From Dermatemys mawii (taxonomy: Eukaryota; Chordata; Testudines; Dermatemydidae), in the NCBI GenBank assembly GCA_007922305.1, contig ML677333.1, positions 19,861,555 to 19,925,554 of the forward strand: DNA of 64,000 bases, given 5' to 3'. Of this stretch, positions 45,063 to 54,752 are shown in pieces. Positions within the stretch are counted from its first letter, which is position 1, and each line of letters starts with the position of its first letter. A program made the translations under genes and the position numbers. A model generated the notes under the pieces. That model was not told where the DNA came from and made no database searches. It saw only the letters and a list, made by a program, of their open reading frames with translations.

Positions 45063-46207
45063 TTACTTCAACCAGGTTATTTAGAAAAGCTCGACATGTA
45101 CAAGTCCATGGATCCAGATCTAATGCATCCAAGAGTGCTGAGGGAGATGGCTGATGTGATTGCAGAGCCATTATCTTTGAAAACTCGTGGTGATTGGGGG
45201 AGGTCCCGGATAGTTGGAAAAAGGCAAATATAGTGCCCATCTTTAAAAAAGGGAGAAAAGGAAAATCCGAGGAACTATGGACCGGTCAGCCTCACCTCAG
45301 TTCCTGGAGAAGTCATGGAGCAGGTCCTCAAGGAATCCATTCTGAAGCACTTGGAGAAGAGGAAGATGATCAGGAACAGTAAACATGGATTCACCAAGGG
45401 AAAGTCATGCCTAACCAACCTGATTACCTTCTGTGATGAGATAACTGGCTCTGTGCATATGGGGAAAGTGGTGGACCTGATATATCTGATAGGTATAGAC
45501 TGGACAAATGAACTATAAGGTGGATAGAAAGCTGGAAACCTTGGAAAAGAGGAAACTAAGGGGAGATATGATAGAGGTATATAAAATTATGAGTGGCATG
45601 GAGAAAGTGAATAGGGAAAGTTATTCACTTATTCCCATAATAGAAGAACTAGGGGCCACCCAATGAAATTAGTGGGCAGTAGGTTTAAAACAAATAAAAG
45701 GAAGTTCTTCTTCACACAGCACACAGTCAACCTGTGGAACTCCCTGCCTGAGGAGGCTGTGAAGGCTAGGACTATAACAGGGTTTAAAAGAGAACTGGAT
45801 AAATTCATGGAGGTTAAGTCCATTAATGGCTATTAGCCAGGCTGGGTAAGGAATGGTGTCCCTCCGTTTGTCAGAGGGGGGTGATGGATGGCAGGAGAGA
45901 GATCACTTGATCATTACCTGTTAGGTTCACTCACTCCGGGGCACCTGGCATTGGCCACTGTTGGTAGACAGGATATTGACTAGATGAACCTTTGGTCTGA
46001 CCCAGTACGGCCTCTCTTATGTTCTGGCTAAAATTTGGGCTCAGCAGGTAGTGATTAATGGTTCAATGTCTAGTTGGCAGCCGGTATCAAGCAGAGTGCC
46101 CCAGGAGCTAGTCCTGGGCTGGTTTTGTTCAAAATCTTCATTAATGATCCGGATGATGGGATGGATTGCACCCTCAACAAGTTTGCAGATGACACTAAAC
46201 TGACACT
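45063..46207 (+). mobile_element. CR1 LINE RT fragment, split by a second LINE
   Basis: 45095-45500 encodes S-M-D-P-D-L-M-H-P-R-V-L-R-E-M-A-D, then V-P-D-S-W-K-K-A-N-I-V-P-I-F-K-K-G, then E-E-L-W-T/N-Y-G-P-V-S-L-T-S-V-P-G, then K-H-G-F-T-K-G-K-S-C-L-T-N-L-I. These are the CR1 RT N-terminal blocks. After an inserted 3' end (45536-46023), the same element resumes at 46024 with a GCTCAGCAGGTAGTGATTAA segment. Translation there gives the F-I-N-D-P-D-D-G-M-D-C-T-L-N-K-F-A-D-D-T block, which contains the catalytic D-D. A deletion has removed the F-L-D-F-S-K-A-F-D block before the insertion (about 45490-45510). The copy is also 3'-truncated at about 46207. Confidence 0.85.
45536..46023 (+). mobile_element. 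L3-like LINE 3' end nested in CR1
   Basis: Starts at about 45536 with K-R-K-L-R-G-D-M-I-E-V-Y-K-I-M-S-G (the RT C-terminal end). It continues [22 protein letters not shown], then a 3' UTR with GGCCACTGTTGGTAGACAGG, ATGAACCTTTGGTCTGACCC and a final TTATGTTCT. The flanking CR1 reads AGAAAGCTGG before it and GGCTAAA after it, where an uninterrupted CR1 reads AGAAAGCTGGCTAAA. The insertion site is therefore known to within 2-4 bp (shared CTGG/GG). The fragments at 14829, 36800 and 2225 are relatives. Confidence 0.85.
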
Positions 46208-46959
46208 TCTCAGGATGCATGATTGATCAAAGCACAGTATGTTTTGATAACACATACATCTGCTTGTTAATATGACATGCAGCTTCCTAAGTCCCTTCAA
46301 ACTGGCAAGTAATTGATCGAAGAATTGAAATCAGCTGTAGCCTGGACATGCATCTTGAAAAACCTCCAGTGACTGTTTTTTCCCCAACGTAACAGCGTTG
46401 TGTATAGCTACTGAAAAGTCTGAATTTGCCTTCATTTTGCTACATAACATGCAGGGTCCCAAGTGAATCACAGACATAGGAGAAGAGAAACTGATTTTTC
46501 TCTGGCCCCATACACCTGTCAGGATCCTAAAAGGGCATTCAGGATCAAGGGTAAGAGCAGGGTCTAATCTGAAGCTGAGAGGCATAGAGGAGTTCATAGT
46601 CAAGTTCCAGGCTGGGATCAATACCAAGAATCAGAATCTAGGCCGGGTTTCAGTGTCTGGATTAAGAGGTGAGGTCAAAGCCAGGAGTTCAAGAGCATAA
46701 AGCGAGAAGAGGCATGGCAGCTTTAGAAGATCCACACTGTTGCCTGGACACTTCCTTCATCGTTGTTTGTTTTTTTGGAGAAGAAGCCTCATCCTCTGAG
46801 GCGATCACCACCATTTTCTTCACTCATTTTTAGCCAGTTTTGTTTAATATCTTTTCACCTGGTCTAGTATCCGCAAGGGACACAGGAAGGCTTTTTTTAA
46901 AAAAAACTATTCCATTTTCCTGGCATTCTTATTAATCTCTTTAAGAAAAAAATCTTTGA
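46208..46959. other. Unannotated stretch with degenerate purine-rich repetition
   Basis: 46520-46700 has repeated CAGGATC/AGGCTGGGATCA-type units like those at 23285-23505. The rest is AT-rich without recognised features. Confidence 0.35.
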
Positions 46960-47084
46960 TTCAAATTTTAACTCAACTTTTCATTAAAGAACAACAACTT
47001 TATTTCCATAGAATCTTGCCCACAATTGCATAGAACATGGTCAACAGTTTATTTGGTTTTGCACATAATACACTACCCATCTCT

Positions 47085-47700
47085 ATGTCTTTTTAATAAG
47101 TTTAACTTATCATTTAAGGAACAATGACCTGATAACACTCTAAAAATGATTATTTCACTTTTGCTATTTAGAGTATGGCATATAGTATTATCTTCAATTT
47201 TTGAGCATACTTCATAAAATCTTTGTCCTTTTGATTCCTTATCCATAGTTCTTGCCGTTCCTTTGCACACTCCTTCATGATCACTCTCTTAAATTCTTGT
47301 CTACTGAAGGGTATCTTAATAGCCACTCCTCATTTTGTAGAGCTTGTTTTGTTGCTTTGTCAGTCATCAGTTTTGAAGGCATTCCAATATGGAATTCCAA
47401 TAGCATGGAATCCATGCTATTGTTATACATACCTGCATGCATCATTTCCATAGTTACAAACAGTATTTCATTTATTGTGTCAGTTTTGCTTTCCAAAGCC
47501 CCTGATCTGTTTATCATAATGCCTGACAAATAATCACATACAATTATAGCTGCAGCCAGTCACACATCTCTTGCCCAGGTTTGTGCCAACATTTTCCCTA
47601 TTAGTTCAGAAATTTCAATGAGTTTTTTCCTTCCCTTGTTTTTTTCATACAGTTCCAAATCCACAATAGGAGGAATAACTACTTCACTGTAATTTGATTT
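47085..47700 (-). pseudogene. RNase H and ORF2 tail of LINE copy B
   Basis: Frame 47281-47529 has I-N-E-I-L-F-V-T-M-E-M ... F-H-I-G-M-P-S-K-L-M-T-D-K-A-T-K-Q-A-L. It matches copy A's L-N-E-I-L-F-L-T-M-E-T ... A-H-S-G-I-S-G-N-E-I-A-D-K-A-A-K-N-A-L. Frame 47073-47270 has I-I-I-F-R-V-L-S-G-H-C-S-L-N-D-K-L-N-L-L-K-R-H, the conserved R-L-x-x-G-H-x-x-L-N-x-x-L tail found after RNase H in this group. The central RNase H part (ELxxILLAL, FTDS) is missing, apparently deleted. Confidence 0.75.
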
Positions 47701-47929
47701 TCTATAACTAATTTTTTTTATTTCTCATTTTCTTTTACATATTTCCTTTTCCGATTTTCTGAGTGCGAGGAAGTCTGTGGCAAACTATATAGTTTGGTCT
47801 ACTAAGCTCCAAGTAATCCTCATAAATCTATTGTGTAGTTTTATTTTCATGATTCCATTTTCCTTTGCCCAAAAGGTTGGATCAGATAGTTTTTTTCTTA
47901 CATTTATAGCTGCTTCTCCAATGACTATT

Positions 47930-48195
47930 TGCAGCACACTCACTGGTGTTATCATTGTGTTTCATACCACTTGCAGAGCATGGGCCTGGAGCAATTACAA
48001 GTTTCTAAGGGTTCTTTTTGAGGGTGAACCAAAAGCTTGCCATCCATAGTCTAAAGTTAGTCTTATCAATGCTCTATACATCATCATCAATATGTTCTTA
48101 TCTGCACCCTATATGACATGCCATTGAGTACGTTAGTGCTGCTAGTGTAGCCTTACTTGGAAACAAAATCTCTATAGCACTGAGTGCTATTCCTA
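47930..48195 (-). pseudogene. RT C-terminal region of LINE copy B
   Basis: The minus strand at 48062-48000 reads M-Y-R-A-L-I-R-L-T-L-D-Y-G-W-Q-A-F-G-S-P-S-K. This is the well-known post-catalytic RT block (L-Y-R-A-L-I-R-S-V-L-D-Y-G-C-x-A-Y-x-S-A-S-K) of I/Jockey-like ORF2. Just upstream, N-V-L-N-G-M-S-Y and G-A-D-K-N-I-L lie in adjacent frames (one frameshift near 48110). Confidence 0.8.
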
Positions 48196-48214
48196 CACCT
48201 CTTCTCAGCCCCTA

Positions 48215-48600
48215 AGCCAATGTTTGCAAGTTGGAAGGCAAAGTAGGGCTCCTTCTGTTGGCCCTATGCTGCTCTTGCACTGGCAAAATTCTCCAATGTC
48301 CTATTGTGACTCATTTATGGCTCCTATAAATGGTGTAAGTGGTGTAAGGCCCAATTCATCTGAAACCCAGGCCTACAGAGCTGCTAGGAAGCAAACACCT
48401 CCATGCTACCATTCAGCAGCAGTGGTAACCGTGTGTGGTCCACTACCTACGACTAGGCGAGCTAGAATTAGGGGTGCTGGGGGTGCCAATGGGCATTCCA
48501 GGAAGTGTCCAGAGTTGGGGGTGGAGCAGGGCTGGTGTTTGGCTGAAGACTGTGAGGCTGAGCTGCAAGAGCAAGCTGGGTGAAGGGCTGCAGGTGGTCC
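48215..48600. other. Junction segment between LINE copies B and C
   Basis: About 400 bp, GC-richer than either flank and not assignable to the LINE. It separates the 3'-half piece (minus) from the 5'-half piece (plus). The 119-codon frame 48224-48583 has no domain. Confidence 0.35.
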
Positions 48601-48839
48601 CAGCCCCCAGCTAAAATGAAAGTTGAATATTGAAACTGAAAATGAAAGTAGAAGTGGAGGAAAGAGAAATTTGCCTTGGACTATGAAGGAAAAGCAGCAG
48701 GGAATGAGGAATGGTCTGAGATCAAGAAAGAGGAAAAAGACTATATATGTCAGGATTTGAAGAAGGAGGAGGAATGCATGGAAGAGAAACAAAAATAGGA
48801 TAAAACATCATTCATAATTGTCATATCAGTGACATAAGA

Positions 48840-49790
48840 TGTGAAAATGGAGATTAACCTCCAGAAAATGACAGAATGGATAAAGGGAAGAGTTGGTGAC
48901 GTACAAAGAGCTAAAAGTATGCAGCATCAAGATCTATTAATAGAATGTATAACATAAAGAGCAAGCTGAAAAATTTATTAAAACTGTGACCTTATGGAAA
49001 AAGAAAGTTACTTGTCAATTGCCTCAATTCCTGATGGAAGGAAGGGAGATTATTTATGGAGTGCTGCTAAGATTGTCTGAAGAGGATATTGAAAAGAGTA
49101 AAGATGAAGAAAAAGTATTGTTTGTTAAATGGCTGCTTAGTAGGAGAAAGGGAGAAAACTGGCCATCTATGGCTGTATTCATACCACTTAAAGATGGAAC
49201 ACTTCTGGATAGAATCCAAATGGAGTATCCATCTTTCTGGCTTAAACTGCCCCCCATCCTCTTGTGAGATGCTATAATTGTCAATGATTTGGACATGTGG
49301 CAACCATTTGTAAATAAACAATGAGATGCAGTAAATATGGAAAAATCATTTATGTGAGAACAGTGTAGAAGGAATAGAATCTAAATACAGCAATTGTGGG
49401 GGGAAACAAAATGCACCAAAGAAATAATGTGCAATAGCAGAACAAGCTAGAGAAATACCAAAAAAATAAAATATCCTCTGAGGAGGCTACCAAAATGTAC
49501 CCACTGCAGAAAACAGAAAAAGAAAAATACTCACGTAAAAGAAGAGCTGTATAAGGGCAGCGGAACACATCTCTGGTCAGGGAGGAGAATATGTGAGGAA
49601 TGGGAGATGTAGTGTTTGTAGGTAAAGAGATGTTTATAACATTCATTACAGAAATAATTAACTGCATCTTGCAGATAGCAAAAAACTGAAAGAATTAAAA
49701 ATAGCAAAAACAGGAGAAAAATATCTAAAGGCAGACAACCTCTCAATAGATCACATCTACAAGATTTTAAATGAAGGCAATAATTCAGCT
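48840..49790 (+). pseudogene. ORF1 (gag-like, zinc-knuckle protein) of LINE copy C
   Basis: The translation shows V-G-D-V-Q-R-A-K, L-L-I-E-C, Q-A-E-K-F-I-K-T-V, then Y-G-V-L-L-R-L-S-E-E-D-I (G-V-I-x-G-V-P-L-D-V-S-E-E-E-I in the family). It continues W-P-S-M-A-V-F-I-P-L, L-L-D-R-I-Q-M-E-Y-P-S-F and the knuckle C-Y-N-C-Q-*-F-G-H-V-A-T-I-C. That knuckle has perfect CX2CX4HX4C spacing (Cys codons 49270, 49279, 49309; His codon 49294) but an internal stop at 49285-49287. Two weaker knuckles follow (R-C-S-K-Y-G-K; Y-S-N-C-G-G-K). Zinc-knuckle ORF1 proteins bind RNA in the I group. The 48986-49267 frame is the middle of this protein. Confidence 0.8.
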
Positions 49791-49799
49791 TAAATAACA

Positions 49800-50600
49800 T
49801 GGTCTTAAGGATCTTTAACTAGAATGCACGTAGTTTAATAATGCATGGACAGGAATTTAAGAAGGCCATTTCTGAAATGGGAAAAAAGCCTGATGTAATA
49901 TGTGTGCAAGAAACATGGCTAATAAGTAAACTTGTGTTCAGTGTACTGGGATGTGATATACTCCAGAGGGATCGAGAAGATATATTTATAAAGGAAGGAA
50001 GTAGTTATGCTGATAGGGTTGTGCAGAAGCTATTTAGAATATAATGTTATTGAGATTCTGATGCAGAAGAAAAACATTTATGCATTAATTTATGATGTTT
50101 AAAATCCATGTAAAATTAGTTATTTTAGCATTAGAAAAATTAGTAAATATAAAAAACCCATTAGAATTTGCAGAGACTTTAATAGTTATACTGAGTTATA
50201 TATAGTTACCTAGATGGTAAATGCTTAGAACAATTTGTTGATATGCATAAACCAATAATATTGAACACAAGAGCAGCTACTAGATTTAATTCAATGAATG
50301 GATCTTTCTCTGATTTGGATGCAGAAATTACAACAAATAATGTAGCTAGTAAATTAAATCGGAAAATAGATAAAAAAGACAGAATGGGAAGTGATCACTT
50401 CTCTATGCTTATTGAGCATCATGGTTGAAGAACTGTTGATGACACATAAAAATAATTCCTAGCTAGAATTTTCAAAAAGCTAATTGGGACCTTTTCAAGA
50501 TTAAATGTGATGAATATTTGTGCAGTAACTATACAAGTGACAACCTAGGAGAATTTCTATGACAATGTACTAAAAGGAGTTGCAGCTGCAGCTGATCTGG
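49800..50600 (+). pseudogene. AP-type endonuclease of LINE copy C
   Basis: Starts at about 49824 with N-A-R-S-L-I-M-H-G-Q-E-F-K-K-A-I, then K-K-P-D-V-I-C-V-Q-E-T-W-L. The N of N-A-R-S-L and the E of V-Q-E-T-W are the usual catalytic residues of the EEP endonuclease fold. The later block is at 50243-50428: L-N-T-R-A-A-T-R-F-N-S-M-N-G-S-F-S-D-L-D and D-R-M-G-S-D-H-F-S-M-L, with the S-D-H motif intact. Stops separate the two blocks, so the gene is dead, but it is better preserved than copy A. Confidence 0.85.
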
Positions 50601-51065
50601 TCATCTACAATATGTCACGTTATGGCTGTTTTAGCACCTTCAGGAACTAGAATTTGGAATTTCCCATGAGATGCATCACAGAATCTGGCTGAATAACTTC
50701 TTTTTAATGCCCCTCCTCCTCCCCTTCTCTCCCCGCCCACAAAACTAGTGCCATCAAGTAATAATTAGAAAGGAAAGCAGAATGAAGGTTGTGGGAAAAG
50801 ACAAGGGTGAGGAAAGAACAGGAAGATGGCAGGAGATAGGTAGGAGGGAGTAACATTTTCATGTTTCTCCTCTTCGGTGATGATGATTGTCAATGATACT
50901 TGAATTCCCCCCCAATCCCATTTTTATCAATTTGCTTTTGTTGATGCAAACATTCCTTAAGCAAAGAGCATTTCAGATGCACACTTTGTTCACAGAATTA
51001 AATGTATTCTGGAAAATATATTATTTTGTAAGTATATTAACACAAAATGTAAATGGTAAGCTTTA
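50601..51065. other. Unannotated non-coding stretch
   Basis: No recognisable feature. A C-rich run lies near 50709-50738. Confidence 0.45.
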
Positions 51066-51152
51066 TGGGGGGGATAGTCTTTTTGTTTTGTATATGTACA
51101 GCACTTGGTACAATGGGATTCAGGTCTATGACTGGGGTTCCTAGGTGGTATC
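51066..51152 (+). mobile_element. L2-type LINE 3' end
   Basis: TGTACAGCACTTGGTACAAT, GGGATTCAGGTCTATGACTG and GGGTTCCTAGGTGGTATCAA match the order of the L2-like 3' end at 57240-57370 and its copy split at 60993-61500. Confidence 0.65.
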
Positions 51153-53754
51153 AAAACACAAATAATATGGGCAGTTGCTCACCATTTAAGGCAGGTAAAA
51201 TGTGTCTGATTAATTTCCACTCTCTCATGCACTCTGGGCTGCTGGCATTATTTTATTAAAATAAACAAGTTAAAATTTTGTTTAAAATGCTCTAAATCAT
51301 TTGTGTTGAAAAATACATATAAGAATTACATGAACTTTGCAGACAGGTAGAAAAGAAAACTAAGTCAAAGCTGGGGTTTAGTGACTTTGACATTGCAGCA
51401 TGTTCTGCTTCAACTGGAATCTTTTATACATTTTTAACAAGCCATTAGTAATCATCCTATGGCTTCAAAATATTAATTGCACCTTCGTTCTCTATTCTTA
51501 TATCATTGTTAGAGTCTGTCTCAGATATTATCAAATAAAGTATAGACATGCAAATTCTAAATATCACAAGGGACCAAAGATCTCCAATAATTAATTTTTC
51601 TCAAGATACCAGATTAATATCCTTATTACATAAAGATATAAAATATTCATAAGTTAGTGTGACTTGAACCAGTGATTAGCTGCCTGTATTATCTCTGGAA
51701 ATAAGCTAATGTGGTTCAAATAATAAGTGCGTAGCACCTGTATGTACCACACAGAAATAAACATGCTGTTAAGTACACAGTAATACCCCTCATATTTTAT
51801 AAACAAATGGATTCTTCACCTAAAGTGTGAAAGATGATTCTGCTGTGTTTGCAGCTTTATATTTCGTTTCCTGACTTCTGTAAATTTGTCCTTTTTAATA
51901 AAAAAAAATACTAAAGGCGCCCCCATATCCAGATCCTATCCATCACACACCACAAACACTTCATTCTTACCTTTCCTACAGAATATTACTATTATCAGCA
52001 AGCATAGGAATAAGCACTGAAACAATTATTGTATAAACTAGTGATGTGGTAACTGATTCATATGAAATAAAGAGTATAATGTATATATAATTTCAGGTGT
52101 TCACAAATTGCAAATAACAATTATGGTGAAATCTTACACAAATATATTGCTTTCAATTTCCCTCAATATTTTTTAAGAAAAAGAGATTAAACTCTACACA
52201 TATGGAGAAAAAATATTAAACAGTGTCACCAAAGAGGAATTGTTATCTTTGCTTCTCAATTACAAATCTGAATAGATAGGTATTGAACAACTACAGTTGG
52301 AAGTTCCTATCAATCAGGGAAGACATTCAGACTCACAGATTAGATTATTTGTTTATGACTAGATTAACACCTTTACCCCAGTGAATAGCTCCTAGAGTTT
52401 TCAGATACTGTAAAAATGTTAACTACATTGCACGATATATAAATAATGTCCTCTCAAGATCTATTTATCTGTGGACAGTCACTTTGCATCATGCATCTAG
52501 CTGTGCCTGAAGCAATTTCATGGATTTCACATAAAGAAAATGCAATTGTGATCTAACTGTGGTGTAATTACTACAACCGCCATATTGTGGAGCACAGAGC
52601 TGAATTTCCTGAAAGGCAGTTACAAGAAGCATGCTACCTGTACAGTAGGAAGTTTGGCAGCATGGCTCTGTGGCTCACAGGAAAACATTTGAGTGGCATG
52701 TTCAATACCCTCTAAGGATCTACCTTCCATCCACCATTCCTCATCACTCGGAGCATTAACCTCTGAGCATTCATAGATATGAAAGTGGATCATGGACATG
52801 GCTCTGTGTCCTTTCCAGATGTAGAGTGAGTCCTTCTGGCCATGGTACAGTTGCCTTTCTTTACTCAAAGGGAGCTCAAGCATGTCCTACATACATTCCG
52901 GGAGTGGAGAAATTCTGCTTGCACACCTGCACAAAAAATAACTTGATTCTTCATGTCACAGACTCGGGAGAAAATGAAAGCAGAAACTTGAATTCAGCTC
53001 AATTTATACTCTAACACATTCAATAGCAGTCTTATTGCATAGCAGCCAGCATTAATGGATGTGAGATGAAAACCCTCGTATTTTTCAGGTGGTTTTCTAA
53101 CTGGCTCTAGTGGGCTAAAATTATCGCAGATGCAATTTCATTCGATTTACTCTTATCTCAAATGCACATTTTTTCCCTTGTTCCCTTTCTCCCTGCTCCT
53201 GCCCAAGGAAGGACAGATAATGTGGTGATTTGGTATGGGGTTCATATGTGTCTGGCAGGATTGGGGAATAACTCAAGCCTTTGTTCTGTTGCTCCTCCTT
53301 TCCAGTGTAGAACATTAGAGGAGCTATTATCCTGGTATTTCCAATATGTGGCTAGCTCAAACATCTATTATATTGTATCTACCTGGGAAACCAACATACA
53401 GAGGCCTGGGATTTGGATGAAGGTAAATTGGCTGTGGCTTAATTTAGAGAAGATTAAGTTAATACTAGAGGTGGGAAAAGACTGTAAGAAATGGTAATGT
53501 GGATATCAACTCTCTCAATCAAGGGAGATTTCCTGCCTTTGCTTATTCAGCGTTGCTGTTTGGAGTCTTCCTGGATCCTCAGGTTTTTTTAGATGTCCAG
53601 ATAGCAGTCATGATCAGAAGTATTTCTGTCTTCTGCTATTAGCCAGGAGGTTGTGACCTTTCCCTTTGGATGCAGACCTCAATGATTCATGCCTTGGTAA
53701 TCAAGCATTTAGAATACTGCAATGTACTATACAGTGTCTATTTTTACTTCATAA
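51153..53754. other. Unannotated AT-rich non-coding stretch
   Basis: About 2.6 kb with only short unconvincing frames (for example 53162-53497). No repeat ends were recognised. Confidence 0.45.
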
Positions 53755-54650
53755 TTATAGAATTATAGAAATTTAAGAATGGAAGGGACCTCGATAAGTC
53801 ATCTAGTCCAGTCCCATGCACTAAGCCAGGACTAAGTATTACCTAAACCAGAGTTTCTCAGACTGGGGTCTGTGGACCGCTGGGGGTCTGTGCGAGTACT
53901 CCAAGGGGTTCGCAAGCCCTGCTGATCAACTCCTGCTCCACCCTCCCTCAATTCCTTCCTCCTCCCTTTGTTCCCTGGCATGCAGGAGGTGCTGGGAGGA
54001 AGGGGAGACAAGAGGGGATGGGACACGGTCAGGGAAAGGGGCAGAAAGAGATGGGGAAGAGGAGAGGCAAGGGTGCAGTGGGAACAGGAAGAGATGGGAT
54101 GGGGCCTTTGGGGAAGAGGTGGTGTGGGGGCAGGACCTGGGGCTGAGTGGGGGACCTAGGGGTCCCTGAAAAAATTTAAATCAAAATGGGGGTCCTCGGG
54201 TTGCTAAAGTTTGAGAACTGCTGATCTAGACCATCCCTGCTGAGTTGTTGCTGAATCTGTTCTTAAAAACCTTCAGTAAGGGAGATTCCAAAACCTCCCT
54301 AGGTAATTTTGTTTTCAGTGCTTAACTATCCTTACAGTTAGGAAGTTTTGTTTAATGTCCAATCTAAATCTCCCTTGCTGACATTTAAGACCATTACTTC
54401 TTATCCTGTCTTCACTGGTGAAGAACAATTTATCACCCTCCTCTTTCTAATAACCTTTTATGTACTTGCCCCAGTCTTCTCTACTACAGACTAAACAAAC
54501 CCAGATGTTTCGGTCTTTCCTCATAGATAATTTAATTGTAGAGTTTTAATAATTTTTGTTTCTCTTCTCTGGACTTTCTCCAATTTGTCCATGTATTTCC
54601 TGAAGTGTGGTACCCAGAACTGGACACAATACTCCATAATGTGCATCTGT
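53755..54650 (-). mobile_element. CR1-superfamily LINE, split by a hAT element
   Basis: The 3' end is at the left (TAGAATTATAGAAATTTAAG, GGAAGGGACCTCGATAAGTC, ATCTAGTCCAGTCCCATGCA). The rest resumes at 54232 after the hAT insert (54300-54650). Read on the minus strand, its nucleotide order matches the sense copies: near 54647-54600, ACTCCATAATGTGCATCTG and TACCCAGAACTGGACACAAT mirror the L-E-Y-C-V-Q-F block; near 54590-54550, CTCCAATTTGTCCATG and CTCTGGACTTT mirror L-D-K-L-E-K-V-Q. The interior is full of stops. Confidence 0.85.
53841..54231. mobile_element. hAT element with 8-bp target duplication, nested in CR1
   Basis: The body is 53849-54223 (375 bp). Its ends are CAGAGTTTCTCAGACTGGGG and, reverse-complemented, CAGCAGTTCTCAAACTTTAG, a hAT/Charlie-type CAGNNNTTCTCA terminal repeat. 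The flanking 8-mers are ACCTAAAC (53841-53848) and ATCTAGAC (54224-54231), differing by two transitions. The interior is G-rich to the right and C-rich to the left with no transposase. The frames at 53832-54026 and 53968-54159 are openings of this biased sequence. Confidence 0.9.
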
Positions 54651-54653
54651 GCT

Positions 54654-54752
54654 GGGATTTTCAAAAGCACTCACCATTAATTTAACTCCTCTCACTGAGG
54701 TCAATGGGAGCAGACTTAGGCTAATACTGACTCCTTTTGAAAATCTAACTTT
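54654..54752. repeat. Degraded amniote repeat remnant (ttttcaaaag-cactcacc / ggtcaatggg type)
   Basis: GATTTTCAAAAGCACTCACC, CTGAGGTCAATGGGAGCAG and CTTTTGAAAATCTAA: the outer pieces are inverted copies of TTTTCAAAAG, and the middle has the CAATGGG core seen in the remnants at 3280 and 31770. Confidence 0.45.

Larger units (their letters stand above)
46960..48210 (-). mobile_element. RNase H LINE copy B, 3' half
   Basis: The minus strand carries the RT C-terminal region (48190-47930), a linker (P-P-I-V-D-L-E-L-Y-E-K, shared with copy A as V-M-D-L-E-I-Y-N-K), a shortened RNase H (47529-47281) and the ORF2 C-terminal tail (47270-47073). Copy A shows the same tail in nucleotides: ACAATGACCTGTCAGCACTC versus ACAATGACCTGATAACACTC. 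It lacks EN and most of RT, which are instead represented by copy C, next to it in the opposite orientation. Ends are estimates. Confidence 0.7.
48780..50600 (+). mobile_element. RNase H LINE copy C, 5' half
   Basis: In sense order it carries ORF1 with zinc knuckles (48840-49790), the endonuclease (49800-50430) and the linker toward RT (50440-50600). The linker contains K-A/S-N-W-D-L-F-K-I-K-C-D-E-Y-L-C and then a S-D-N-L-G-E-F-L run. It ends where RT should begin. Copy B, its neighbour in opposite orientation, starts in late RT, so B and C together hold complementary parts of one element with about 1 kb of RT missing. Paralogous to copy A. Confidence 0.75.

Noticed and set aside
48406..48792. 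128-codon hydrophobic minus-strand frame resembling a membrane protein
   Set aside because: It is antisense to purine-rich DNA before the LINE ORF1. Translating the complement of A/G-rich sequence always gives Phe/Leu/Ser-rich frames.
53832..54159. Open frames rich in Gly, Arg and Pro on both strands
   Set aside because: They lie within the G-rich and C-rich interior of the nested hAT element.
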